Of a stretch of 7,402 bases of DNA, positions 1-5,647 are shown piece after piece (the first letter of the stretch is position 1; every line of letters begins with the position of its first letter). Made by a program: the position numbers and the translations under genes. Source of the DNA: Nitrospinae bacterium RIFCSPLOWO2_12_39_16 (lineage in GTDB: Bacteria > Nitrospinota > Nitrospinia > UBA9942); contig MHDO01000023.1 in assembly GCA_001805005.1 (NCBI GenBank), positions 1-7,402 of the forward strand, written 5' to 3'. A model generated the notes under the pieces. It worked only from the letters and a program-made list of their open reading frames with translations. It was not told where the DNA came from and ran no database searches.

Positions 1-1
1 A

Positions 2-28
2 TTGCATAAAACCCCATTTTGTTATAAT
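2..28 (+). promoter_or_regulatory. possible sigma-70-type promoter for aroF
   Basis: TTGCAT (2-7) and a perfect TATAAT (23-28) are separated by 15 bp, which is shorter than the usual 17. They lie 40 bp before the aroF start in a short non-coding leader. The -10 box is convincing. The -35 box and spacing are weak, and the window edge hides what lies upstream. Confidence 0.4.
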
Positions 29-52
29 ATTTTAACTAATCAGTGATAGTAA

Positions 53-58
53 AAGGAG
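53..58 (+). promoter_or_regulatory. ribosome binding site of aroF
   Basis: AAGGAG sits 9 nt before the ATG at 68. This favours that start over the in-frame ATG four codons later at 80, which would be 21 nt away. Confidence 0.75.
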
Positions 59-67
59 ATTAAAAAC

Positions 68-1081
68 ATGATTATTATAATGAAGCATGGTGTTACAAAA
101 CAGGAAATTGATGATGTGGCAGAAAAAGTTAGAAAACTTGGCTATGAGCCTCACCTCATGCCCGGGCTAGAGAAGACTATCATTGCAGCAGTTGGTGATG
201 AGAGGGGAAAGGCAAGACTTCAAGCGTTGGAGTCTATGCACGGTGTAGAGGATGTAGTCCCAATATTAAAACCATATAAACTGGCAAGCAGGGAGGTTAA
301 AACGAATAATACTATTATTACTGTAAATAATGTAAAGATTGGCGGTGAAAAGATTGTAGTTATGGCAGGTCCATGCTCTGTTGAGAGCAGAGAGCAATTG
401 CTTGAAACTGCCAGAGCCGTAAAGGACGCAGGGGCTGATATTTTAAGAGGCGGTGCATTTAAACCAAGGACATCACCCTATGACTTTCAAGGACTTGAAG
501 AGGAAGGACTGAAACTTCTATCGGAGGCAAGAGCCGCAACGGGCCTGCCAATTGTAACAGAGGTAATGAATCCAATGGATGTAGATTTAATATCAAAGTA
601 TTCTGATATACTTCAAGTCGGTGCAAGGAATGTCCAGAATTTCCCCCTCCTTAAAGACTTAGGACAGGTGAAAAAACCTATACTCTTAAAAAGAGGATTA
701 ATGACAACTATAAAAGAATTTTTAATGTCTGCTGAATATATCCTTTCAGAAGGGAATAAAGAGGTAATACTCTGCGAGAGGGGTATAAGGACATTTGAGA
801 CAGCAACAAGGAATACACTTGATTTGAGTTGTATCCCTGTTTTAAGAAAAGAGACACACCTCCCAATAATTGTTGACCCGAGCCATGCTGTAGGACACTG
901 GGAGTATGTTGCACCAATGGCAAAGGCAGCCGTTGCGGCAGGGGCTGACGGCTTGATGATAGAAGTCCACTCCTGCCCTGAAGAGGCATATTCAGACGGG
1001 CCACAATCCCTGAAGCCCACAAAATTTGCAAAACTGATGGAAGAACTGAAGCCATTCATAAAGGCAGCAGGGAGAAAATGA
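68..1081 (+). CDS. aroF: 3-deoxy-7-phosphoheptulonate (DAHP) synthase, type I-beta with N-terminal ferredoxin-like domain
   Basis: This enzyme condenses phosphoenolpyruvate and erythrose 4-phosphate into DAHP, the first step of the shikimate pathway, in the cytoplasm. At 337 aa it matches the Thermotoga maritima enzyme closely. Residues 1 to about 66 are the ferredoxin-like regulatory domain, which in that enzyme mediates inhibition by tyrosine. The rest is the TIM barrel. Visible motifs are GPCSVES (101-107), GGAFKPRTSPYDFQG (128-142), QVGARN (183-188), LKRG (207-210), ERGIRTFE (237-244) and VDPSHAVG (269-276). Metal ligands Cys103, His273, Glu299 and Asp310 each lie one position after the T. 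maritima ligands as I recall them. The start is set by the ribosome binding site at 53-58. The stop (TGA, 1079-1081) overlaps an ATG at 1078. aroF is first in a two-gene operon with thiDN. Feedback regulation is inferred from the domain only. The identification is firm. Confidence 0.96.
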   Translation: MIIIMKHGVTKQEIDDVAEKVRKLGYEPHLMPGLEKTIIAAVGDERGKARLQALESMHGVEDVVPILKPYKLASREVKTNNTIITVNNVKIGGEKIVVMAGPCSVESREQLLETARAVKDAGADILRGGAFKPRTSPYDFQGLEEEGLKLLSEARAATGLPIVTEVMNPMDVDLISKYSDILQVGARNVQNFPLLKDLGQVKKPILLKRGLMTTIKEFLMSAEYILSEGNKEVILCERGIRTFETATRNTLDLSCIPVLRKETHLPIIVDPSHAVGHWEYVAPMAKAAVAAGADGLMIEVHSCPEEAYSDGPQSLKPTKFAKLMEELKPFIKAAGRK

Positions 1082-1146
1082 ATCAGTGGTCAGTGATCAG
1101 TAATCGGCTTTTATTTTTCAACTGTTCACTATTCACTGTTATATGA
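1078..1146 (+). CDS. possible 22-codon linker ORF between aroF and thiDN
   Basis: This ORF starts at an ATG overlapping the aroF stop as ATGA and ends at a TGA overlapping the thiDN start as ATGA. GGGAG (1070-1074) lies 3 nt before its start, which is close but usable. The peptide has no recognisable motif and is encoded almost wholly by the heptad-repeat element. If translated, its role would be to carry ribosomes from aroF to thiDN, which has no Shine-Dalgarno sequence of its own. I read it as a by-product of an insertion into an older aroF/thiDN overlap, not as a functional peptide. Confidence 0.3.
   Translation: MNQWSVISNRLLFFNCSLFTVI
1083..1142. repeat. 60-bp imperfect palindromic heptad element with flanking 5-bp direct repeat
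   Basis: The left arm is three 7-bp units, TCAGTGG, TCAGTGA and TCAGTAA (1083-1103). The right arm is ACTGTTC, ACTATTC and ACTGTTA (1121-1141), which on the other strand reads CAGTGAA, TAGTGAA, CAGT. The arms are thus inverted copies of a CAGTNNN heptad around a T-rich centre. ATGAA occurs exactly at both edges (1078-1082 and 1143-1147), like a target-site duplication. The element fills the whole aroF-thiDN gap. No transposase is encoded, so any movement would need help in trans. Confidence 0.65.
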
Positions 1147-2486
1147 AACGAGTTCTTACTATTGCTGGTTCGGATTCCGGCGGAGGTGCGGGGATTCAAG
1201 CTGATTTAAAGACCTTCTCATCCCTCGGTGTTTATGGCATGTCAGCCATTACATCCATCACTGCCCAGAATACTGTAGGTGTTCAGGGTATCCATGACCT
1301 CCCCCCTGAATTTGTAGCACTCCAGATAGATTCTGTTATAAGTGATATTGGTGTGGATGCTGCTAAGACAGGTATGTTAAGCAGTTCAGCTATTATTGAT
1401 GTAGTCGCTTCAAAAGTTAAAAAATACAAAATACCGAATCTCGTCATTGACCCTGTAATGTATGCAAAAAGCGGAGACCCCCTTTTAAGACCTGATGCAA
1501 GAGATACCCTGATAAATAAACTCCTCCCTTTATCAACCCTTATTACACCAAATATCTCTGAGGCAGAATTTCTTTCAGGCATAAAAATAAAGGGTATAGA
1601 AGATATGAAGAAGGCTGGTAAGAAAATAAAGAAAAGGGTTGGGGCAGATGTGCTTGTAAAAGGGGGGCATTTAAGGGGAAAGGCGGTGGATATACTTTAT
1701 ACAGATGGAGAATTCTTTATTTTTGAGTCTGAAAGGATAGATACAAAAAACACACATGGGACTGGATGCACATATTCAGCAGCCATTGCCTCTGAACTTG
1801 CGAAAGGTTATTCATTATATGATGCAGTAAAATCGGCAAAGGTTTTTATAACAGATGCCATAAAAAATTCTATTGAGATTGGAAAAGGCAAGGGGCCGAC
1901 AAATCCTATTGCTTCACTTTACAGAGATACTGAAAAATATCGCACATTAATAGAAATGGAGTCTGTAATAGAAAAATTGAAAGAGGCAAAGATTGGGATA
2001 TTGATTCCTGAAGTTCAATCAAATATGGCAGTTGCCCTCTCTGATGCAAAGGGATTTGATGATGTAATGGCAATTCCATGCAGGATTATCAAATATGGTA
2101 ATGACATAATAACTGTATCAAGACCCAACTTTGGAGTATCAAGACATATTGCAAGTATTGTTTTGACCGCAATAAAATTTGACCCTACAAAGAAGGCAGT
2201 GATGAATATAAAATATTCACCTGAAATAATTAGCGCTTGCAAGAAACTAAATCTGAAAATTGGCTCTTTTAATAGAAAGGATGAGCCAAAAAAATTAAAA
2301 GCAAAGGAAGGCTCATCTCTTGAGTGGGGGACAGAAAAGGCTATCAGTGAATCAGGTTTTGTCCCTGACATAATCTACGACACTGGCGATATTGGAAAAG
2401 AACCGATAGTAAGGGTAATTGCAGAAAATCCAGAAGAATTGTCCAAAAAAGTAATTTCAATAAAAGAATACCTCATAAAGAAATAA
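1143..2486 (+). CDS. thiDN: bifunctional HMP/HMP-P kinase (ThiD) and thiamine-phosphate synthase (ThiN)
   Basis: This fusion carries two consecutive thiamine-synthesis steps in the cytoplasm. ThiD phosphorylates hydroxymethylpyrimidine phosphate, and ThiN joins the product to thiazole phosphate in place of ThiE. ThiD spans residues 1 to about 262: the ribokinase-fold GSDSGGGAGIQAD (9-21), DPVM (103-106), TPN (135-137), KGGH (173-176) and GTGCT (206-210) with the active-site Cys209. ThiN spans about 270-447: IPEVQSN (288-294), FGVSRH (330-335), EWGTEKA (394-400) and YDTGDIGKEP (412-421). Arg314 and His335 are candidate catalytic residues of ThiN. The start is fixed by the canonical MKRVLTIAGSD opening, yet no Shine-Dalgarno precedes it, so coupling to upstream translation is likely. 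No TPP riboswitch is seen in the 61-bp gap. The 3' end overlaps the convergent lipM by 14 bp. A one-domain repressor role for ThiN is excluded, because no DNA-binding domain is present. Confidence 0.95.
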   Translation: MKRVLTIAGSDSGGGAGIQADLKTFSSLGVYGMSAITSITAQNTVGVQGIHDLPPEFVALQIDSVISDIGVDAAKTGMLSSSAIIDVVASKVKKYKIPNLVIDPVMYAKSGDPLLRPDARDTLINKLLPLSTLITPNISEAEFLSGIKIKGIEDMKKAGKKIKKRVGADVLVKGGHLRGKAVDILYTDGEFFIFESERIDTKNTHGTGCTYSAAIASELAKGYSLYDAVKSAKVFITDAIKNSIEIGKGKGPTNPIASLYRDTEKYRTLIEMESVIEKLKEAKIGILIPEVQSNMAVALSDAKGFDDVMAIPCRIIKYGNDIITVSRPNFGVSRHIASIVLTAIKFDPTKKAVMNIKYSPEIISACKKLNLKIGSFNRKDEPKKLKAKEGSSLEWGTEKAISESGFVPDIIYDTGDIGKEPIVRVIAENPEELSKKVISIKEYLIKK

Positions 2487-3273
2487 TTTCACTTTTACAA
2501 AGTTTCTTTGTCAGTTCAAATTCATATTCTGAAAGAGGGCAGATTTTAAATTGTATTTTAAATACATCTTTAAATCCTCTTACAAGTGCATCTGCTAACT
2601 CATCAAAAGAAAATACCTTTCCATTTAACTCATTAAGGGAAATTGATTTTTCTTTTATCAACTTTACAAATTTTTTACTTTTATACTCTTCTTGAAAACC
2701 TAAACAATGGGCAAGTTTCTTATGATGATTCTCTAAAGGGATTGACCCATGCTGGAGGAATGAATTTTTAAACCTCCTCTGGGCACTGCCAATCAGTTTT
2801 TTTCCATCAACTGTAATTTCATATTGAGAGGTAGTGGCAAAACAGGAAGGATTTCGGACTGCTGACTGCTGACTGCTGACTGTTGAATTTAACTTTGCCT
2901 CAATATTAAGAAAAGATAGCCCCTTTAATAGAGCTTCGCCTATAACTCTGTATGTTCCTGAAATATTATCAGGGAAGTGGGGATTATTTTTTGGAGACGC
3001 AATGCTATATGTAACTTCTTTATCATGAAGGACAGCCCTTCCGCCTGTAGGTCTTAAGACAATATCTATTTTATTTTTTCTGCAATATTCAGTATCAATT
3101 TTATTGTTCAGCCTTTGTGAATATCCAATAGAAAGTGTAGGCGATTTCCAGCCATAGAATCTCAGTGTGGGAGGCGAAATACCTTTTTCTGATGCTTCGG
3201 CAATAGCCTCATCCACTGCCATATTATATAAGCCGTCATGAAAACCATCTCTTATCAACCGCCACGCTTGCAT
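2473..3273 (-). CDS. lipM: octanoyltransferase of the LipM type (biotin/lipoate protein ligase family)
   Basis: This enzyme probably moves octanoyl groups from acyl carrier protein to a lipoyl domain such as GcvH, supplying LipA for cofactor synthesis in the cytoplasm. At 266 aa it is near LipM length (about 278 in Bacillus). Visible are the opening WRLIRDG and YNMAVDEA (16-23), RPTGGRAVLHD (74-84), the nucleophile region NPSCF with Cys144, the conserved Lys159 in GKKLIGSAQ (157-165) and LQHGSIPL (173-180). Cys144 argues for a LipM acyl transferase over LplA, which lacks it and needs ATP. Residues about 131-140 (TVSSQQSAVR) are encoded by a 7-bp tandem repeat just before the catalytic cysteine and look inserted. 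The start lies 2 bp after the cytochrome stop with no clear Shine-Dalgarno, so it is probably co-translated. An LplA-like ligase remains the alternative. Confidence 0.88.
   Translation of the reverse strand: MQAWRLIRDGFHDGLYNMAVDEAIAEASEKGISPPTLRFYGWKSPTLSIGYSQRLNNKIDTEYCRKNKIDIVLRPTGGRAVLHDKEVTYSIASPKNNPHFPDNISGTYRVIGEALLKGLSFLNIEAKLNSTVSSQQSAVRNPSCFATTSQYEITVDGKKLIGSAQRRFKNSFLQHGSIPLENHHKKLAHCLGFQEEYKSKKFVKLIKEKSISLNELNGKVFSFDELADALVRGFKDVFKIQFKICPLSEYEFELTKKLCKSEIISL
2857..2884. repeat. four-unit 7-bp tandem repeat inside lipM
   Basis: GACTGCT occurs three times, followed by GACTGTT, head to tail with no gaps. On the coding strand it reads as CAGTCAG heptads and encodes the QQSAV stretch. 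The CAGT core and 7-bp period match the element at 1083-1142. Because 7 and 28 are not multiples of 3, a change of one unit would shift the lipM frame. Confidence 0.9.
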
Positions 3274-3275
3274 TA

Positions 3276-4451
3276 TTATCTATTTGTGTGGCATAAAACG
3301 CAGAGTTTGTCAAAATCCACACGCGCCAAATACCTTAATTTGCTCCCATGTGGCATATGACAGGTTATACAGGTAATTATTTTCCCTTCAGCAAGGGGTA
3401 TTTCATTTGGCACATCCATATTCCTTCTAATTGAAATGCCGACGATATGCGACCGCGAATCCTCTTTATGGCATTTCTCTAAACAAGTACTTATTTCAGC
3501 CTCCCTTTGACTTTTCAACCCATTATTTCCATGTTTTTCTTCTTCAGAAGCGCTTTCATTTTCTTTCTTCATATATTCAACAACAGAGGCAACTTCAGTG
3601 GTTCCGATAAAATATACAGCCACAATATCACTTATAGCCGCTTTCTTTACAGCGGTCTTTAAACTCTCCTCCTTCAATCTCTCCTCCTTTAGTTTAAATC
3701 TAAATATTCTTATTGATTTAAAATCCAATTCAGTATCATCCTCTTTTCGTTTTCCACTTTCCTGATCACGGTTAAATGCCTTTCCTGTATCAAAGGTGTA
3801 ATCCTCTGAGATGGTTCTGTTACCAAAGGGGTCAGTGACTGTAATTATAAAATGGTAAACCTTTTTGGAGTCAAGCTTACTTAATCTTATAATATGCCTT
3901 TTATCATAAGTGTTAAAATGTAAGGATTCCCCATAGTCTTTTGTTTTTCCATATTCAACTATTGAATCTGAAAATTTATCAGTCTCAAATTTTATTTCTA
4001 CACTTGATGAATCTATCTGATTCACCCTTATTCTACTGATAATAGGGGGGATCTCGTCATCAACTATAAATTCAGAGATTGAAGTGGGAATAAAGGAAAG
4101 AACCTCTGATTCCTTTTTCCTATTCTTTTTGTTGATTAAATTAATCCTAACCTGATAAGTACTGTCTATTGTTATATTTTTAATGATTGCCATGTGCTCG
4201 TTCTCATAATTACCAAAGGAAATCTTTGTCCACTTATTATCCACCTTATTTTTATTATTCTCGCTGTCAAAATGACATTTTTTGCATTCATCAAGTAGAT
4301 TGTTGTAGTGTTTGTAGGTGAATGCCGATATTTCATCATAAACATCCTGATGGCATTTTTTACACTCCATCTCCTCTGCCATTGCAAATTGATAAAATAC
4401 AGCCATATTTAAAATAACAAGCGATATAGCTTTAAAAATGAATAGATACAT
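3276..4451 (-). CDS. secreted five-heme cytochrome c with fibronectin-III-like segments
   Basis: I do not recognise a named family for this whole protein. Residues 1 to about 25 form a signal peptide (hydrophobic core, AMA before EE), placing it in the periplasm or outside. Heme motifs are CKKCH (30-34 and 56-60), CLEKCH (323-328, a CX3CH variant), CITCH (361-365) and CVLCH (384-388). All ten cysteines of the protein lie in these five sites. The last part, with SHIVG, CHMPHGS and LCVLCH, resembles doubled-CXXCH multiheme domains. Between the hemes, about 132-223 looks like a full fibronectin-III-like domain (PPIISRIRV, SIVEYG, YHFIITVTDPFGN). About 75-124 resembles the back half of another, and about 244-296 the front half of a third. 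A KEERL/KEESL repeat interrupts the third. The role is probably electron transfer or anchoring in a larger cytochrome complex. It has its own promoter and strong ribosome site, and lipM follows 2 bp downstream. Confidence 0.85.
   Translation of the reverse strand: MYLFIFKAISLVILNMAVFYQFAMAEEMECKKCHQDVYDEISAFTYKHYNNLLDECKKCHFDSENNKNKVDNKWTKISFGNYENEHMAIIKNITIDSTYQVRINLINKKNRKKESEVLSFIPTSISEFIVDDEIPPIISRIRVNQIDSSSVEIKFETDKFSDSIVEYGKTKDYGESLHFNTYDKRHIIRLSKLDSKKVYHFIITVTDPFGNRTISEDYTFDTGKAFNRDQESGKRKEDDTELDFKSIRIFRFKLKEERLKEESLKTAVKKAAISDIVAVYFIGTTEVASVVEYMKKENESASEEEKHGNNGLKSQREAEISTCLEKCHKEDSRSHIVGISIRRNMDVPNEIPLAEGKIITCITCHMPHGSKLRYLARVDFDKLCVLCHTNR
3660..3689 (-). repeat. two-unit 15-bp repeat in the cytochrome gene
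   Basis: AAGGAGGAGAGATTG (3689-3675) is followed directly by AAGGAGGAGAGTTTA (3674-3660), with 13 of 15 bases alike. They encode KEERL and KEESL, within a charged helix-like stretch. The purine-rich units resemble Shine-Dalgarno sequences, but no start codon follows. Confidence 0.7.
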
Positions 4452-4456
4452 ATTCC

Positions 4457-4462
4457 ACCTCC
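4457..4462 (-). promoter_or_regulatory. ribosome binding site of the cytochrome gene
   Basis: GGAGGT on the minus strand ends 5 nt before the ATG at 4451. It is the strongest Shine-Dalgarno in the window and supports this start, which also gives a complete signal peptide. Confidence 0.85.
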
Positions 4463-4497
4463 ACTTTAAGCAAGTAAGTTAATGTGGTATTTTTATA

Positions 4498-4527
4498 ATT
4501 CTAACAAATATTTTATAAAACATTCAA
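4498..4527 (-). promoter_or_regulatory. probable sigma-70-type promoter for the cytochrome-lipM unit
   Basis: On the minus strand TTGAAT (4527-4522) and TAGAAT (4503-4498) are 18 bp apart, with two and one mismatches to consensus. They lie in the AT-rich 89-bp gap between phoR and the cytochrome gene, leaving a leader of about 40 nt. No terminator is visible after phoR, so read-through from the arsC-phoR operon could add to this promoter. Confidence 0.55.
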
Positions 4528-4540
4528 TAGCTAAAAATGG

Positions 4541-5647
4541 TTATGATAGTGGCAGAGTAAATCTGAATGTAGTACCTTTGCCTAACTGACTCTCTACCCA
4601 AATTTTTCCGTTATGCCCCTGAATAATATGTTTTACAATAGCAAGCCCAAGCCCTGTGCCGCCCAACTCCCTGCTCCTGCCTTTATCTACCCTGTAAAAC
4701 CTCTCAAATATCCTCGGTATGTCCTTCTCAGGAATCCCAATGCCTGTATCTTCCACATCAACCTGCAGCATATTATCCCTCTTGCCTGCCCAGACTTTTA
4801 CAGTTCCGCTATTTGTATATTTTATGGCGTTATCAATTAGATTTACAATTACCTGCTCTATCCTCCCCTTATCTCCCATAACCTTTGGTGCAGTATCTCC
4901 AACATCCATAATAATTTCTATCCCTTTATCCTTTACCTGCTTTTCAAAACCTTGAATAACACCACTGATAATATTTCTTATATCCAATGGCTCAAAACTC
5001 ATAGGCATCTGGTGTGATTCCAGCTTTGAAAGGGTTAACAGGTCTTCAATAATCGCTGTCATCCTGTTTGCATGACGGTCAATTACTGTTAAGAATTTCT
5101 TAAGTATCTCTTTATTGTCTAATGCCCCGCCCAACAATGTCTCGGTATAACCCTTTATGCTTGCAAGTGGTGTCCTTAGTTCATGCGATACATTTGCAAC
5201 AAAATCCCTCTTGATTGCCTCAACCCTTTTTTCCTCAGTTACATCCTGAAAAAAACCAATAAGCACCTTTGAATCCGATTCAATGGAAAAAGGGACAAGC
5301 CTTACTTCCAGAATCTGATTTCCTTTCCCCTCTATTGTAATCTCATGAGACTTGTTACCATTCAAAGAAAAGGCAGTATCAATGGTTTTCAGAAGTGCCT
5401 TGTCGTTTATAATATCGCTGACCTTCTTTCTCTCCATGACCCCCTCCAGTGGAAAGTTCTTATATATAAAAGGGTTTGCATATAGTATTTTTTTATCTGA
5501 ATCAAGGACTATGACACCCATATTCATCTCCCTGACAACTGCCTCTAATAGCTTCCCCTTCACCCTGTTAGAAGCCTCCTCGGTTGAAGGCAAGTCTTTG
5601 CTGGAAACTATAGGTTTTTTATTATGCGAGTTTCTAATGGGGTTCAT
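4541..5647 (-). CDS. phoR: PhoR-like sensor histidine kinase without membrane segments
   Basis: This kinase autophosphorylates on His155 and passes the phosphate to the adjacent PhoB-like regulator. Order of domains: a polar N-terminal stretch (1-35), a PAS domain (about 38-135, with GVIVLDSDKKILYAN), the dimerisation/phosphoacceptor domain with FVANVSHELRTPL (149-160), and the ATPase domain. The ATPase domain has the N box around Asn269-Asn273 (NLIDNAIKYT), G1 DTGIGIP (300-306), F box FERFYRVD (314-321) and G2 GGTGLGLAI (329-337). All catalytic boxes are intact. At 368 aa it is shorter than usual PhoR proteins and lacks their N-terminal membrane helices and periplasmic or HAMP part, so it is predicted cytoplasmic. 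The ATG overlaps the phoB stop as ATGA, with GGAGG 4 nt upstream, so a missed N-terminal extension is excluded. Phosphate as the signal is inferred from family resemblance and phoB linkage only. Confidence 0.9.
   Translation of the reverse strand: MNPIRNSHNKKPIVSSKDLPSTEEASNRVKGKLLEAVVREMNMGVIVLDSDKKILYANPFIYKNFPLEGVMERKKVSDIINDKALLKTIDTAFSLNGNKSHEITIEGKGNQILEVRLVPFSIESDSKVLIGFFQDVTEEKRVEAIKRDFVANVSHELRTPLASIKGYTETLLGGALDNKEILKKFLTVIDRHANRMTAIIEDLLTLSKLESHQMPMSFEPLDIRNIISGVIQGFEKQVKDKGIEIIMDVGDTAPKVMGDKGRIEQVIVNLIDNAIKYTNSGTVKVWAGKRDNMLQVDVEDTGIGIPEKDIPRIFERFYRVDKGRSRELGGTGLGLAIVKHIIQGHNGKIWVESQLGKGTTFRFTLPLS

Noticed and set aside
40..53. TCAGTGA-TAGTAAA before aroF as a third heptad element
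   Set aside because: Only one clean unit and one degenerate unit, too short to separate from chance in this AT-rich leader.
613..1059. Long open frames antisense to aroF
   Set aside because: They lie wholly inside a well-supported gene, encode no recognisable domain and have no ribosome site. They are shadows of aroF codon bias.
1081..1142. TPP riboswitch before thiDN
   Set aside because: The gap is too short for the aptamer and is fully explained by heptad repeats. No conserved CTGAGA-type core is present.
2497..2511. ACAAAG-TTT-CTTTGT hairpin just after the thiDN stop
   Set aside because: The stem is only 6 bp and mostly A-T, no T tract follows on either strand, and it lies within lipM codons. 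Not a credible intrinsic terminator.
4511..4520. TTTTATAAAA palindrome in the phoR-cytochrome gap as an operator or terminator
   Set aside because: A 10-bp A-T palindrome is common by chance here. It falls in the promoter spacer and cannot form a stable RNA stem.
4613..4955. Overlapping plus-strand frames opposite phoR
   Set aside because: Low-complexity hydrophobic translations opposite the conserved kinase ATPase domain, with no family features.
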